The notes: generated by a model from the sequence alone, not told the origin. Numbered from the stretch's first letter, positions 35,875 to 45,881 are shown. The stretch: 64,000 bases of DNA from Salipaludibacillus keqinensis (GCF_003226325.1 NZ_PDOD01000002.1:186001-250000); one strand, 5' to 3'. Made by a program: numbers and translations.

Positions 35875-38800
35875 TTATGATTCAATTAATTCTTTCGTTT
35901 CTTCCAATCTCACGGACACTAAGTTAGAGACGCCAGACTCTTGCATCGTCACGCCATAGAGAACGTCTGCTTCTTCCATCGTGCCTTTGCGGTGGGTCAC
36001 CACAATGAATTGTGTGTCTTGACTGAAAGATTTCAAATACTGAGCGAATCTTGCAACATTGGCTTCGTCTAGCGCGGCTTCAACCTCGTCAAGAACACAG
36101 AAAGGAACAGGCCGGACTTTAAGTATGGAGAACAACAGAGCAATCGCTGTTAACGCCCGCTCCCCACCTGAAAGAAGATTTAAATTCTGCAAGTTCTTAC
36201 CGGGTGGTTGGGCCACAATGTCTACGCCAGAGTTCAGGAGATCATCTGGTTGAGTTAACTTCAAGGAGGCTCGTCCTCCACCAAATAACTCTTTGAAAAC
36301 TTCGGTGAAGTGAAGTTGAATCTCGTCAAACGTTTCTTTAAATCGTCGCGTCATTTCTTCATCCATTTCAGCAATGACTTGATGAAGCGTGGACTTAGCT
36401 TCCTCTAAATCCATCTTTTGACTACTTAAAAATTCGAACCTTTCCTTGACTCGATCATACTCTTCAATTGCTCCTACATTTACTGTACCAAGTTCTTCAA
36501 TGGCCATTTTGATTAGCTTCACTTTGTTTTTAGCCTCGTCTAAATCCATCGTCAGTACGAATTGACTTTTAGCTCCTTCAAAGCTTACTTCATATTCTTC
36601 TTGCAGTTTATTGAGTCGATTATCCAACTCCACATCCAGTCTGTTAATGAGTACTTCTTTTTCATGAAGAGTTTGCGAAACAAATTTAAGCTGTCGCTTC
36701 TGTTCCTTCAACTCTTGCTCATGATCATCATGGTGCTGCTGCAGAGACAATCGTTCTGAACGCCTTTTTGAAATTAACTTAATCGACTTTTCTTTCTCTA
36801 TTCGACGCTTTTCAATTTGTTCTTCGATTACGTTAGCATCAACTGCCTGATCAGATTGGGCCTTTTCTAACTGAGAAAATTCTTCGTCTTTTTCCACAAT
36901 CGCCTGATTAACCAGCTGTAATTCTTTAGATAAACGGTCATAGGATTGCTGCGTGTACGACCGTTGTTCTTCTTCTTTGGCAAACTGTATTTTCATGTTA
37001 GTTAATTGGCTTGTCAGTTCCTGTCTGGCTGATTGATCTTGTTTTTTCTGGGTAGACAGTTTTTGAATCTCCTCATCAATCTCTTGTACTTTCTTTTCAG
37101 ACTGATCTATAGCCTTGTCCAAATCTGAGATTCTTTGTTTCTTTTCTGATAAATCTTGCTTGTATTCACTATACTCCAAGTCATACACTTTCAATCGCTC
37201 ATTCATATTATCTTCAGAGAGTTGAATTTCTTTTAGAATTCCTTTTTTATCTTGTTCTTCGGCCCTGATCTTCTCACCATCTTGAGTTAATTCTCTCACA
37301 TCTGTTTGAAGACTTTCTCGTTCTGACTTCAACGTCGTCACTTCTTTTTGAAGTTGATCGGTTTGTGTTTCTAACTGTTGTAACTTAGCGACCACTCTTT
37401 CCAATTCTTGTTGTCTGCCAAGAATTTGGCTTTGCTTTTGTTTCATGCTCCCACCAGTCATTGCCCCACCTGGGTTAACTAAATCTCCTTCGAGGGTGAC
37501 AATACGGAAACGATATTTTAAGGACCCGGCAATTTGCTGGGCTGCTTTCATGTCGCGGGCAATCACAACATTCCCTAATATATGGCGAATAACAGACGTA
37601 TAGGTAGAATCATATTGGATTAACTCACTAGCAACACCGATAAATCCGTCCAACGATTGAACCCGTTGAAGATCATAATCTGGAATGGTTCTCGGTTTCA
37701 CTACACTGACAGGTAAAAAAGTGGCCCTTCCAAGACGACGTTGCTTAAGAAATTGAATCGCTTGTCGCGCGGTCGCTTCATCTTCAACAATCACGTGCTG
37801 CTGAGCCGCTCCCAGTGCGATCTCAATAGCGGTTTGCAGGTCTGTGTTCACATCGATCATTTCAGCGACAGCCCCATATACCCCTTTGAACTTTCGATCC
37901 CTTTCTTTTAATACTTCTTTTACTCCTTGAAAGAAACCTGCATAATCTTGCTGCATTTCTTCTAATACTTCTTTCTTTGACTTCAGCGGTTGTAAATGAC
38001 GAAGGGCTTCATATAAGAGCTTCTCCTTTTTTTCGTACTCTTTATCTTTTCTTTCAAGATCCGTTTTCACTTGCTGATAATCCTTGTACATTTCTTCAAT
38101 CTTCTGCTTCAGCTTTTCCCATGCTGTTTCAGCTGCTGCACGATCAGTTTGTATGTCTTCTCGCTTGCGGATTAATGCTAGATTGTCCTGCTCTAACCTC
38201 GCTCTTTTTTCTTCACTTTTTGACACTTGCTCTCTTAAATAATTTTGTTCATTTGATTTAGACGCTTTTTCGTTCAGCCATTCTATGTAGTCTGCCTTCA
38301 GACGTTCCAAATGTTCTTCTGAACCTTCTTCAATTTTTGTCAGTCGTCGTTCCAAATCTTTTTGGAGACTTTTCGTTTCAGTCACTTTCTTCCTTGTTTT
38401 ATTCAACAATTCCTCTTCCTCTGTTAAAGAGACGGTGAGTTCTTGCTTTTTTTGTTTAAGCTGTTCGATTTCTTGACGAAATTGATCTTTGTTCTGAGAA
38501 AAGTTCTTTCGCCGTTCTTTCCATACTTCTTTTTGACCTTCTTGCTTCTCTAAGTCTTCACTTGTTGATAAGAGAATATTTTGTAAGTCCTCAATCGATT
38601 CGTCTAACGTTTGCATGTCTGATCTGTAACGCTGAATTTTCGCTTCTAAGCTTTGTACTTTGGACGTAAGCGAAGTTTCTCTATCTTGCAACTCTACTGA
38701 ATCTTCTTTGCCTTTTGTCCAGTCCTCATGCAAGTTTTCGATCTCTGTAACTAGGACACCTACTTCAATATTTTTTAATTCATCCTTTTTATCCAAATAT

Positions 38801-39447
38801 TCTGTAGCAATCGAGGCTTGCTCTTTCAAAGGTTCTACTTGACCTTCGAGTTCATGAAGAATGTCTTTCACCCGGTTTAAATTATCTTGTGTGTCATCCA
38901 ATTTTTTTTCAGATTTCTGCTTTCGATGCTTGTATTTTAAAACACCTGCCGCTTCTTCAAAAATCATTCTTCTCTCTTCAGACTTACTGCTGAGTATTTC
39001 CTCAACACGCCCTTGGCCGATAATGGAAAAAGCTTCTTTTCCTAACCCTGAATCCATAAATAAATCGACAATATCTTTTAACCGGCAAGGTTGTTTATTT
39101 ATTAAGTATTCACTATCACCTGACCTATATACTCTTCTTGTTACAGCTACTTCACTATAATCAATGGCCAAATGCTGGTCTTCGTTATCTAAGATGAGAG
39201 AGATCTCTGCCATATTTAATCGTGACCTGCTGTCACTACCTGAAAAGATGACATCCTCCATTTTTCCTCCACGGAGATTTTTAGCGGACTGCTCGCCAAG
39301 GACCCAACGAATAGCGTCGGAGATATTGCTTTTTCCACTTCCATTTGGTCCAACCACCGCAGTAACACCCGGAACGAAATCAATCGATAACCGTTCTGCA
39401 AATGATTTAAATCCGACGAGTTCAAGTCGTTTTAGGAACAATGTCAT
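35875..39447 (-). CDS. smc: Chromosome partition protein SMC
   Basis: SMC is the ring-forming condensin ATPase, acting with ScpA and ScpB. The 1190-residue protein has the N-terminal head with Walker A GPNGSGKS (33-40), long antiparallel coiled coils (about 165-500 and 660-1010), a hinge (about 515-640, with YGAVAEMIDVNTDLQTAIEIALG and GGAMTGGSMKQKQSQILGR), and the C-terminal head with LNLLSGGERALTAIALLFSILKVRPVPFCVLDEVEAALDEANV. Length and order are normal. In most Bacilli rnc is directly upstream; here a block of four small genes lies between. Confidence 0.98.
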   Translation of the reverse strand: MTLFLKRLELVGFKSFAERLSIDFVPGVTAVVGPNGSGKSNISDAIRWVLGEQSAKNLRGGKMEDVIFSGSDSRSRLNMAEISLILDNEDQHLAIDYSEVAVTRRVYRSGDSEYLINKQPCRLKDIVDLFMDSGLGKEAFSIIGQGRVEEILSSKSEERRMIFEEAAGVLKYKHRKQKSEKKLDDTQDNLNRVKDILHELEGQVEPLKEQASIATEYLDKKDELKNIEVGVLVTEIENLHEDWTKGKEDSVELQDRETSLTSKVQSLEAKIQRYRSDMQTLDESIEDLQNILLSTSEDLEKQEGQKEVWKERRKNFSQNKDQFRQEIEQLKQKKQELTVSLTEEEELLNKTRKKVTETKSLQKDLERRLTKIEEGSEEHLERLKADYIEWLNEKASKSNEQNYLREQVSKSEEKRARLEQDNLALIRKREDIQTDRAAAETAWEKLKQKIEEMYKDYQQVKTDLERKDKEYEKKEKLLYEALRHLQPLKSKKEVLEEMQQDYAGFFQGVKEVLKERDRKFKGVYGAVAEMIDVNTDLQTAIEIALGAAQQHVIVEDEATARQAIQFLKQRRLGRATFLPVSVVKPRTIPDYDLQRVQSLDGFIGVASELIQYDSTYTSVIRHILGNVVIARDMKAAQQIAGSLKYRFRIVTLEGDLVNPGGAMTGGSMKQKQSQILGRQQELERVVAKLQQLETQTDQLQKEVTTLKSERESLQTDVRELTQDGEKIRAEEQDKKGILKEIQLSEDNMNERLKVYDLEYSEYKQDLSEKKQRISDLDKAIDQSEKKVQEIDEEIQKLSTQKKQDQSARQELTSQLTNMKIQFAKEEEQRSYTQQSYDRLSKELQLVNQAIVEKDEEFSQLEKAQSDQAVDANVIEEQIEKRRIEKEKSIKLISKRRSERLSLQQHHDDHEQELKEQKRQLKFVSQTLHEKEVLINRLDVELDNRLNKLQEEYEVSFEGAKSQFVLTMDLDEAKNKVKLIKMAIEELGTVNVGAIEEYDRVKERFEFLSSQKMDLEEAKSTLHQVIAEMDEEMTRRFKETFDEIQLHFTEVFKELFGGGRASLKLTQPDDLLNSGVDIVAQPPGKNLQNLNLLSGGERALTAIALLFSILKVRPVPFCVLDEVEAALDEANVARFAQYLKSFSQDTQFIVVTHRKGTMEEADVLYGVTMQESGVSNLVSVRLEETKELIES

Positions 39448-39500
39448 TCACCTCTGTCTAAAAAATTCAGTCCATTTTTTACATAGACCTTAACTAATTT

Positions 39501-39530
39501 ATTTTATCATACCTTTGCAATAGGGTTAAA
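39501..39530 (-). promoter_or_regulatory. Possible promoter of smc
   Basis: TTTAAC (39525-39530) and TAAAAT (39501-39506), 18 bp apart on the minus strand, lie about 55 bp before the smc ATG. Since the preceding genes run on the opposite strand, smc must have its own promoter here. Confidence 0.5.
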
Positions 39531-39615
39531 CGACTTTTCATGGGAAGGTATGGTGTTTTATCGCAATCATGTTAAAATATATGAGTAACTACTAATGACT
39601 GAGAGGGTGTTATCA

Positions 39616-39849
39616 TTGTCTACCAATGAAAAAAATAGAGAATCACTAGCCGCTATGATTGAAGACATCAAATCAAAATTGCATATTGTAAACGGGGCTG
39701 CCATTAAGCCAGAACACTTTTCCTATGAGAAATATGATGATATTGAAGAAATTCATACGATGGTCATGAAGAAAGACAGATTTAGTGTAAGTGAATTAGA
39801 TGCCATAGTGTCCGAGTTAGGCAGCATGAAAGATCGTAAAGGCGAATAG
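39616..39849 (+). CDS. DUF1128-family protein (YfkK-like)
   Basis: A 77-residue protein of the DUF1128 family. The TTG at 39616 with GAGGGTG upstream is preferred to an ATG seven codons earlier, because the family starts close to this point. The sequence RESLAAMIEDIKSKLHIVNGAAIKPEHFSYEKYDDIEEIHTMV and FSVSELDAIVSELGSMKDRKG matches the family pattern. It is all-helical with no signal or membrane segment. Function is unknown. It runs divergently from smc and is followed by a stem-loop. Confidence 0.85.
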   Translation: MSTNEKNRESLAAMIEDIKSKLHIVNGAAIKPEHFSYEKYDDIEEIHTMVMKKDRFSVSELDAIVSELGSMKDRKGE

Positions 39850-39852
39850 ACT

Positions 39853-39890
39853 GAAGCCCCCTCGTATCCAACCGAAGGGGCTTCGTCGTC
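39853..39890 (+). terminator. Stem-loop after the DUF1128 gene
   Basis: A 12-bp stem with one mismatch (GAAGCCCCCTCG / CGAAGGGGCTTC) directly follows the stop. The tail (GTCGTCTATTCT) is a poor U-run, so read-through into kapB is possible. Confidence 0.65.
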
Positions 39891-39926
39891 TATTCTAATC
39901 TTATATTGAAAGGAAGGGATTAATCG

Positions 39927-40316
39927 ATGAGCGGCACATATGAAACAGGTCAAATGGTAACTGGCATCTACAAAACAGGGAAATACGCAGGGGAGATAAT
40001 CGATGTAAACCGAGCTAAAACATCTTATGTTGTAAAAGTTCTTGCCGTTATCAAGCATCCTACCCAAGGAGATCTTCACAATCCACAAAGCGTCAATGTT
40101 CCCCTATTCCATGAGAGAAAAGCTCTTAGTTATATGGAGAAAGCGAACATTCCTGCTCCGTATATTAAACCGTATGACGGAGAAATTCCTGAGTATAAGA
40201 AGTCATTAGCGGAGGCGTTATCAATCCAAAAGGATGACTTAGTCAAAATGAATAATGAATGGGCAGATAAGTCTCTAGAATCATTAAGATCTTTAGAAAA
40301 AGATTACTTCAAATAA
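39927..40316 (+). CDS. kapB: Kinase-associated protein B (KapB)
   Basis: KapB is needed in Bacillus subtilis for the KinB branch of the sporulation phosphorelay. The 129-residue sequence has GQMVTGIYKTGKYAGEIIDVN, VLAVIKHPTQGDLHNPQSVNVPLFHERKALSYMEKANIP and a C-terminal WADKSLESLRSLEKDYFK, all close to the known protein. The gene has a GGAAGGG ribosome site. No N-terminal signal peptide or lipobox cysteine is present, so the historic lipoprotein label does not fit this copy. Here it lies between smc and rnc, not next to kinB. Confidence 0.9.
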   Translation: MSGTYETGQMVTGIYKTGKYAGEIIDVNRAKTSYVVKVLAVIKHPTQGDLHNPQSVNVPLFHERKALSYMEKANIPAPYIKPYDGEIPEYKKSLAEALSIQKDDLVKMNNEWADKSLESLRSLEKDYFK

Positions 40317-40353
40317 GCAATGTAAATCTAAACAAACTTTCTAAGCAAATAAT

Positions 40354-40379
40354 AAAAACTGGGCTTTTGCCCAGTTTTT
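40354..40379. terminator. Bidirectional terminator between kapB and the HTH gene
   Basis: A perfect 11-bp stem, AAAAACTGGGC / GCCCAGTTTTT with a TTTT loop, is flanked by T-runs in both directions. It serves convergent kapB (plus) and the HTH gene (minus). Confidence 0.88.
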
Positions 40380-40382
40380 ATT

Positions 40383-40613
40383 CTAGTCCTCATCTTTTAT
40401 ATCGATGTCTTCCGGGATCGGTTCGTTTTTCCATTCTTCGATAAGAAATTTAACCTTCTCCATTTGATCTAGATGATCATTGAATTGGTCCCGGTTCAAT
40501 AAATATTGCTCACCATCATGGACAGCCCGAATTCGACTTTGATGAATCAAGTGAAGGAGCGTCGGTTCAGGTATAGATAAGAATTCCGAGGTCTCTTTTA
40601 CAGTTAAATACAT
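40383..40613 (-). CDS. Excisionase-family helix-turn-helix DNA-binding protein
   Basis: A 76-residue protein beginning MYLTVKETSEFLSIPEPTLLHLIHQSRIRAVHDGEQYLLNRDQFNDHL, a MerR-like/HTH_17 excisionase fold of the kind that recognises DNA as a small winged helix. The acidic C-terminus (EEWKNEPIPEDIDIKDED) is unusual for a DNA-binding protein. The ATG at 40613 has AAAGGTGG ten bases away. No integrase or phage gene is nearby, so a role as a small chromosomal regulator is more likely than excision. Confidence 0.8.
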   Translation of the reverse strand: MYLTVKETSEFLSIPEPTLLHLIHQSRIRAVHDGEQYLLNRDQFNDHLDQMEKVKFLIEEWKNEPIPEDIDIKDED

Positions 40614-40670
40614 GAACAAACAGCCACCTTTTTCACGGAGTATCTCGGTAAATCAGTCTCTCCGCTATCA

Positions 40671-41126
40671 TTATTGAACATCTTTATGTTCAGTGTCCAC
40701 CAATGATTTTTGATAAACATAACTTACCCTTTCATAATCCATCTTTTCCTCATAGAACCGGTGAGTCGTTGTCCTCTGAATCCCAGAAGAAAGGGCTACA
40801 GAATGATATTTATGGTCTTTTGCCCATTGCTCAACATGTCGAAGAAGCTTTTCCCCGTAACCAATGGAACGTTGCTTTTCATCTGTGACCAAATCGCAAA
40901 TCCAAATAAACCGGCCATTATAAAGAGTAATCATTGGCATAAAGCCTATAACAGCAACGATCTTGTCGTTCTCATAGAGAGCAAATAGGCGGTATTGCTC
41001 TTTTATTTGAGCTTCTAAAACTAATTCAACGTATGTTTTTTCCTCAAGATGATTTCGTAGTTGGCGCATAATCGGGAAAGCCGTTTCGATCTCTTCTTGG
41101 CTTCGTAATTCTTTTACTGTAGACAT
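40671..41126 (-). CDS. GNAT-family N-acetyltransferase
   Basis: A 151-residue acetyl-CoA-dependent N-acyltransferase of unknown substrate. The acetyl-CoA pyrophosphate loop is TDEKQRSIGYGEKLLRHVEQWA (Q/R-x-x-G-x-G). NDKIVAVIGFMPMITLYNGRFIWICDLV are the central strands and HRFYEEKMDYERVSYVYQKSL the C-terminal part. I prefer the ATG at 41126 (MSTVKEL), nine bases from GAGGAG, over one two codons upstream. It is monocistronic in appearance, between rnc and the HTH gene. Confidence 0.88.
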   Translation of the reverse strand: MSTVKELRSQEEIETAFPIMRQLRNHLEEKTYVELVLEAQIKEQYRLFALYENDKIVAVIGFMPMITLYNGRFIWICDLVTDEKQRSIGYGEKLLRHVEQWAKDHKYHSVALSSGIQRTTTHRFYEEKMDYERVSYVYQKSLVDTEHKDVQ

Positions 41127-41322
41127 GGTCATTCGCTCCTCACCCTAGTTAAATGCACTTTTTTTCAACTACTTAAACATCCGTCCAACTAGGTTTAGTT
41201 AATAAAAATATTAAGATCGTTTGTGTGTACTTGTTTCCTTTATTATACGAAAGCACCCGTATTCACTATTCCCCAAAAGAGGTTAGTAAAAACGGGTGTA
41301 GTCAACATTTAACGTCCTCAAA

Positions 41323-42087
41323 CTACTGAGCGTTTAACTTTTCAAGAGCTTTTTGGGCAGCCATTTGTTCGGCTTCTTTCTTAGACTTGCCAGTACCTAC
41401 TCCTAATTGTTCCTGATCTAGAGAGACTTCGGAAACAAATTCGCGAGCATGGGCAGGTCCTTTTTCTTGAATAATTTTGTACTGAACTTGTCCTTGGTTT
41501 TCCCGTTGCACAAGTTCTTGAAGTTGACTTTTAAAATCCATCATATGAGAGAACGCCCCGTTATGAATTTTCGGATAGACATATTCTTCTAAAAATTGAT
41601 AAACAGCATCCATTCCCATATCTAAATATAGTGCACCAATAAAGGCTTCGAATACATCAGCTAACAATGCAGGACGTTTTCGCCCTCCTGTCATCTCTTC
41701 TCCTTTACCAAGCAGCACATAATCACCAAAGTTAAGCTCATCGGCATTCTTTGCAAGAGAGGGCTCACATACGATTGCAGCTCTGAGTTTGGTCATCTCA
41801 CCTTCGCTCATATGGTCAAAGAGCTTAAACAAGTATTGCGAGATGGCCAATTCCAAAACTGCATCGCCTAAAAATTCAAGCCGTTCATTATCATCATACG
41901 GACGAATTCTATGTTCGTTGACGTAAGAAGAGTGGGTAAAGGCTTGGATAAATAAGTTTTCATTTTGATATTCAATATGAATCTTTTTCAAGAAATTACG
42001 GTATTTTGATTTTTGCGCATTCGTCATTTGCATTTTCTTAGCTTGGCGCTTTATTCCCCTTCTGTAGATCTTTCTGGATTGTTGCAT
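41323..42087 (-). CDS. rnc: Ribonuclease III
   Basis: RNase III cleaves double-stranded RNA in rRNA maturation and mRNA turnover. The protein has 254 residues from the ATG at 42087, with GGGGG upstream. It has a basic N-terminal extension ([16 protein letters not shown]), the endonuclease domain with the [21 protein letters not shown] signature, [16 protein letters not shown] and [15 protein letters not shown] carrying the catalytic acids, and a C-terminal dsRBD ([41 protein letters not shown]). A terminator after acpP separates it from the fatty-acid operon. Confidence 0.97.
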   Translation of the reverse strand: MQQSRKIYRRGIKRQAKKMQMTNAQKSKYRNFLKKIHIEYQNENLFIQAFTHSSYVNEHRIRPYDDNERLEFLGDAVLELAISQYLFKLFDHMSEGEMTKLRAAIVCEPSLAKNADELNFGDYVLLGKGEEMTGGRKRPALLADVFEAFIGALYLDMGMDAVYQFLEEYVYPKIHNGAFSHMMDFKSQLQELVQRENQGQVQYKIIQEKGPAHAREFVSEVSLDQEQLGVGTGKSKKEAEQMAAQKALEKLNAQ

Positions 42088-42204
42088 GAGAACCCCCATC
42101 ACTTGTCTCAATATCATTTAAAGGCCATATATTTTTTTATCTGCCTTAAATAGAGTTCATTCCGTTAGTTTAAACACATTCCCTTGAAAACCATTAGATT
42201 CCAA

Positions 42205-42243
42205 AGTAAAAGCCAAGCCCTCCTGAATGAAAGAAGGACTTGG
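42205..42243 (-). terminator. Terminator of the fapR-plsX-fabD-fabG-acpP operon
   Basis: A 9-bp stem with one G-U pair (CCAAGTCCT and AGGGCTTGG on the minus strand) is followed by CTTTTACTTT, directly after the acpP stop. Confidence 0.75.
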
Positions 42244-42253
42244 GAAAAGTCTA

Positions 42254-42487
42254 TTATTGATGACGCTCTATGTAATCGACTACGTCACCGACGGTACCGA
42301 TTTTTTCAGCATCTTCATCGGAAATCTCTAAGTCAAATTCGTCTTCGAGTTCCATCACTAGTTCCACTACATCTAAAGAGTCTGCTCCTAAATCGTCTTT
42401 AAACGTTGCTTCTCTTTTAACCTCTGATTCATCAACACCGAGGCGTTCGGATACGATTTTAGAAATTCTATCTTGAATCGTTGCCAT
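42254..42487 (-). CDS. acpP: Acyl carrier protein
   Basis: ACP carries growing acyl chains on a phosphopantetheine arm. The gene encodes 77 residues from the ATG at 42487, with GAGGTGA upstream. The attachment site is Ser37 in [20 protein letters not shown]. The protein is strongly acidic and of standard length. It is the last gene of the FapR-controlled lipid operon. Confidence 0.98.
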   Translation of the reverse strand: MATIQDRISKIVSERLGVDESEVKREATFKDDLGADSLDVVELVMELEDEFDLEISDEDAEKIGTVGDVVDYIERHQ

Positions 42488-42546
42488 GATTACTTCACCT
42501 CCTCTCAATTATTATAGGACAAACGAGATCAAATTACTAGATTGAT

Positions 42547-43287
42547 TTAAGGCATGACCATTCCGCCATCTACATGAAGGGTTTGGCCTGTCATGTAAGA
42601 AGCTGCATCGCTTGCTAAAAAGGCTACCACTTTAGCAACGTCTTCAGGTTTCCCTAACTCACCGAGGGGAATTTGCTTTAGCAACTCTCCCTTTGTATCC
42701 TCAGGTAATTTGTCAGTCATTTCTGTTTGAATAAATCCAGGTGCCACGGCATTCGCACGAATATTACGATTGGCTAATTCTCTTGCAAGAGACTTCGTTA
42801 AACCGATGACACCTGCTTTACTCGCCACATAGTTGGCTTGTCCGGCATTTCCTAGAACCCCAACCACAGAAGAGATATTGATAATCCGGCCGTAGCGCTG
42901 TTTCATCATTGGCCGCGTAACAGCTTTTGCACAGTTGAATACACCTTTTAAATTCGTATCGATCACTGCGTCAAAGTCTTCTTCTTTCATGCGCATAATT
43001 AACGTATCTCGAGTGATTCCTGCATTGTTTACAAGGATTTCAATCGCTCCAAATTCGCCCATGACTGTTTTAACCATGGATTGCACACTGGCTGAATCTG
43101 CTACATTTGCTTGAATCGTCATCGCCTCTACTCCGTAGGTTCGACACTCGTCAGCGACTTGCTCAGCTTTTTCTTTATTTCCCGAGTAGTTCACAGCGAC
43201 ATGAACGCCTTGACTAGCAAGTTCTAGACAAATGGCTTTACCGATCCCGCGTGATCCACCTGTTACGAGGGCGTGTTGTCCTTTCAT
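42547..43287 (-). CDS. fabG: 3-oxoacyl-[acyl-carrier-protein] reductase FabG
   Basis: FabG reduces 3-oxoacyl-ACP with NADPH in fatty-acid elongation. The 246-residue short-chain dehydrogenase has the cofactor loop [39 protein letters not shown], the catalytic Ser in [15 protein letters not shown] and Tyr-x3-Lys in [11 protein letters not shown]. The C-terminus has [14 protein letters not shown]. It lies 4 bp after fabD. Confidence 0.98.
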   Translation of the reverse strand: MKGQHALVTGGSRGIGKAICLELASQGVHVAVNYSGNKEKAEQVADECRTYGVEAMTIQANVADSASVQSMVKTVMGEFGAIEILVNNAGITRDTLIMRMKEEDFDAVIDTNLKGVFNCAKAVTRPMMKQRYGRIINISSVVGVLGNAGQANYVASKAGVIGLTKSLARELANRNIRANAVAPGFIQTEMTDKLPEDTKGELLKQIPLGELGKPEDVAKVVAFLASDAASYMTGQTLHVDGGMVMP

Positions 43288-43291
43288 GGGA

Positions 43292-44239
43292 TCACTCTCC
43301 TTTTTCTTCTAATTTAGTTAAAGCTTTTTCTAAACTTTCTTGATCGAAAACTGGTAAAACGGTCGCTCTTCTTGACACTTTTTTAACTAGTCCACTAAGA
43401 ACTTTCCCTGGTCCTACTTCAATAAAAGTATCCACACCATCATCCACTAACTGTTTAATTGTATCTTCCCATAGAACAGGAGAGTAAATTTGTTCAATTA
43501 ATAAAGACGGAATCTGATCCGCCGTTTCAATTGGTTTAGCCGTGACGTTAGCCAACACCGTGATGTCTGGTTTCTTGAACACAATTTTATTTAATTCTTC
43601 TTGCATCTTCTCAGAAGCTGGTTGCATCAAACTGGAGTGAAAAGGTCCGCTGACAGATAACGGGATCGCTCGTTTCGCCCCCGCTTCCTTCGCCAACTCC
43701 ATCGCTCGCTCGACTCCTTCAACGGTTCCGGAGATCACAATTTGACCTGCACAATTGAAGTTAGCTGGCTGAACGGCACCGGTTTCCTCTGATGCTTGTT
43801 TCGTCACGTCCGTGAGCTGTTGGCGTTCCATACCTAGAATAGCGGCCATAGTTCCCTTCCCTTCAGGGACAGCTTCCTCCATTAATTGTCCACGTTTGCG
43901 TACAGCTTTTACAGCATCAGTGAAGCTCATGGCTTCCCCAGCTACCAATGCTGAGTACTCACCTAAACTATGACCCGCCGCGAAATTCGCAGTAATGTTT
44001 TTCTCTTTTAAAATTTGCCAAATAGCGATGCTTGTTGTTAATAAAGCAGGCTGTGTATTTTCTGTTTTCTTTAATTCTTCTTCAGCGCCGTTGAAAATTA
44101 ATTCACTTAAGTTTTCATTAAGAGCTTGATCTGCTTCTTGATAGACCGCAGCACAAGATGGGTATACGTCAGCCAGCTCTTTTCCCATTCCTACTTGTTG
44201 TGAGCCTTGGCCTGGGAATAATAATGCGATATTTTTCAT
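43292..44239 (-). CDS. fabD: Malonyl-CoA:ACP transacylase FabD
   Basis: FabD transfers malonyl groups from CoA to ACP. The 315-residue protein has the N-terminal [19 protein letters not shown], the nucleophile elbow [19 protein letters not shown], a conserved Arg in [28 protein letters not shown] with the catalytic His and [18 protein letters not shown] at the C-terminus. It overlaps the plsX stop by 4 bp. Confidence 0.98.
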   Translation of the reverse strand: MKNIALLFPGQGSQQVGMGKELADVYPSCAAVYQEADQALNENLSELIFNGAEEELKKTENTQPALLTTSIAIWQILKEKNITANFAAGHSLGEYSALVAGEAMSFTDAVKAVRKRGQLMEEAVPEGKGTMAAILGMERQQLTDVTKQASEETGAVQPANFNCAGQIVISGTVEGVERAMELAKEAGAKRAIPLSVSGPFHSSLMQPASEKMQEELNKIVFKKPDITVLANVTAKPIETADQIPSLLIEQIYSPVLWEDTIKQLVDDGVDTFIEVGPGKVLSGLVKKVSRRATVLPVFDQESLEKALTKLEEKGE

Positions 44240-45237
44240 TCTTGCTCTCCTTTCGGCAACTGCTGCAAATTCTTTTCGATCGTTTCAATTACCTTTTCTT
44301 CGTGCATCGTATGGGCTTGGCGAATAGCACTGAAAAAAGCTTGAGCATCTGAAGAACCATGCGCTTTAATGACAGGAGCCCTCAAGCCGAAGAGACCCGC
44401 TCCACCGTATTCGGAGTAATCCATTTTTTGTTTTACTTTTTTAAAGGATGGTTTCAACACCCCTGCAGCTAATTTATTTTTCAACGATGAAGTCAGTTCT
44501 TCTTTTAAGATGGAAAATAAAGACATAGCCGTTCCTTCAATCGATTTAAGAACGAGGTTTCCAGAGAAACCATCGCATACGACGACATCAGCTACTCCAT
44601 TTAACAAATCTCTTGCTTCCACATTTCCTACAAAATTCATTGAACTATCTTGAAGCTGGGTAAAGACGTGCTTCGTTAAATCTGTGCCTTTCCCCGCTTC
44701 TGATCCGACATTTAATAATCCAATTCTTGGCTTTTCAATGCCTCGGACCTTTCTCATATAAACCTCACCCATTAATGCATATTGCACAAGGTGTGAAGGC
44801 TTCGCATCCATATTAGCCCCAACATCTAGGAGCAAGAAACCTTCTCCAGCCATTGTTGGCAACATAGGTGAAAGAGCAGGTCGTTCAATTCCTTTTGTAC
44901 GACCTACTATAAGTAACCCTGCTGTCATGAGTGCTCCTGTATTTCCTGCTGAGACCGCAGCGTCAGCCTTGCCTTCTTTTACTTGTTGAACGGTTAATAC
45001 CATTGAAGAATCTTTTTTTCTTCTTACAGCCCGAACAGGTGAATCTTCTCCGTCAATGACCATTTCTGTATGAAGAATCTCTACACGATCGGTTGATTTT
45101 AAATGGGGCCGAATTTTCTCTTCATCTCCAACGAAAATAATATGTAAATCTTTAAAAGTTTGCAGGGCCTTTTCACAGCCTTCAATTATACTTTTCGGGG
45201 CGTTGTCGCCTCCCATAGCATCTACTGCTAATCTCAT
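44236..45237 (-). CDS. plsX: Phosphate acyltransferase PlsX
   Basis: PlsX converts acyl-ACP to acyl-phosphate, linking fatty-acid and phospholipid synthesis. The 333-residue protein starts [25 protein letters not shown] and contains [62 protein letters not shown] and [19 protein letters not shown]. All are family signatures. It overlaps fapR and fabD by 4 bp each, so the operon is tightly coupled. Confidence 0.98.
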   Translation of the reverse strand: MRLAVDAMGGDNAPKSIIEGCEKALQTFKDLHIIFVGDEEKIRPHLKSTDRVEILHTEMVIDGEDSPVRAVRRKKDSSMVLTVQQVKEGKADAAVSAGNTGALMTAGLLIVGRTKGIERPALSPMLPTMAGEGFLLLDVGANMDAKPSHLVQYALMGEVYMRKVRGIEKPRIGLLNVGSEAGKGTDLTKHVFTQLQDSSMNFVGNVEARDLLNGVADVVVCDGFSGNLVLKSIEGTAMSLFSILKEELTSSLKNKLAAGVLKPSFKKVKQKMDYSEYGGAGLFGLRAPVIKAHGSSDAQAFFSAIRQAHTMHEEKVIETIEKNLQQLPKGEQE

Positions 45238-45812
45238 GCCTTACTTACCTCCCCTTCCGTCTGCTCTTCACGAAACATGGAGAATTCGCCTTTGAAAACA
45301 AGTTTTTGCTCCACATAACTATGAACCTCTACTAAAGTCCGACTCTTAGTAATTTCCTTGACCTTTGCTTTCGCTACTACTCTCTCACCCACATTGACTT
45401 GACTAACAAAAGATACATCTGCTTGAGCTGTCAAAGCTAGTTCGTCATCAATGATGGCTACGGCAAGAGAATTCGCTTGTGCGAACAAGTGATGCCCCCG
45501 TGCAATGCCCGTTCTGGAAAATACATGATCATCCCTAATATCCAAAATAGAAATGGCGTATTTATCCAATTCTAAATCAATGACTTCTCCAATCACTTCT
45601 TCTATAGGAAGAGCTTTCACCGTATCGTATTGCTGTTTTGCCACATGCTTAATTCTCTCTCGCACCTCTGGAATGTTCATTTCCAACCGGTCTAAACGAA
45701 TCGTCTGCACGCTCACTGTGAATTCCTCAGCGAGGGCGTCGTCCGTAACGAAAGGATTTTCTTCTATTTTTTCTCGCAACATCGGTTGCCTTTGTCTTTT
45801 AGATAATTTCAT
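45234..45812 (-). CDS. fapR: Fatty-acid biosynthesis transcriptional repressor FapR
   Basis: FapR represses lipid-synthesis genes and is released by malonyl-CoA. I use the ATG at 45812 ([21 protein letters not shown]), with GGATGTGAT upstream, giving 192 residues that align with the known protein; an ATG seven codons earlier is possible. The N-terminal HTH ([34 protein letters not shown]) is followed by a linker and a hot-dog domain with [31 protein letters not shown]. It heads the operon and has a FapR-like operator in its own promoter. Confidence 0.97.
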   Translation of the reverse strand: MKLSKRQRQPMLREKIEENPFVTDDALAEEFTVSVQTIRLDRLEMNIPEVRERIKHVAKQQYDTVKALPIEEVIGEVIDLELDKYAISILDIRDDHVFSRTGIARGHHLFAQANSLAVAIIDDELALTAQADVSFVSQVNVGERVVAKAKVKEITKSRTLVEVHSYVEQKLVFKGEFSMFREEQTEGEVSKA

Positions 45813-45835
45813 CTCGATCACATCCACACTCATAT

Positions 45836-45848
45836 GACTAGGTACTAA
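45836..45848 (-). promoter_or_regulatory. FapR operator-like site
   Basis: TTAGTACCTAGTC on the minus strand matches the well-known TTAGTACCT core of FapR sites. It covers the expected transcription start, just downstream of the -10. Autoregulation of fapR-plsX-fabD-fabG-acpP is the natural reading. Confidence 0.8.
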
Positions 45849-45852
45849 TAGT

Positions 45853-45881
45853 AGTATATAGCTGAATTCTTATGTTTTCAA
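45853..45881 (-). promoter_or_regulatory. Sigma-A promoter of the fapR operon
   Basis: TTGAAA (45876-45881) and TATACT (45853-45858) are exactly 17 bp apart on the minus strand, between the recG stop and fapR. The FapR site follows at once. Confidence 0.8.

Noticed and set aside
40383-40613. Excisionase-like HTH gene as a sign of a prophage or integrative element
   Set aside because: No integrase, attachment repeat or phage gene lies near it; xerC at 17 kb is the chromosomal dimer-resolution enzyme.
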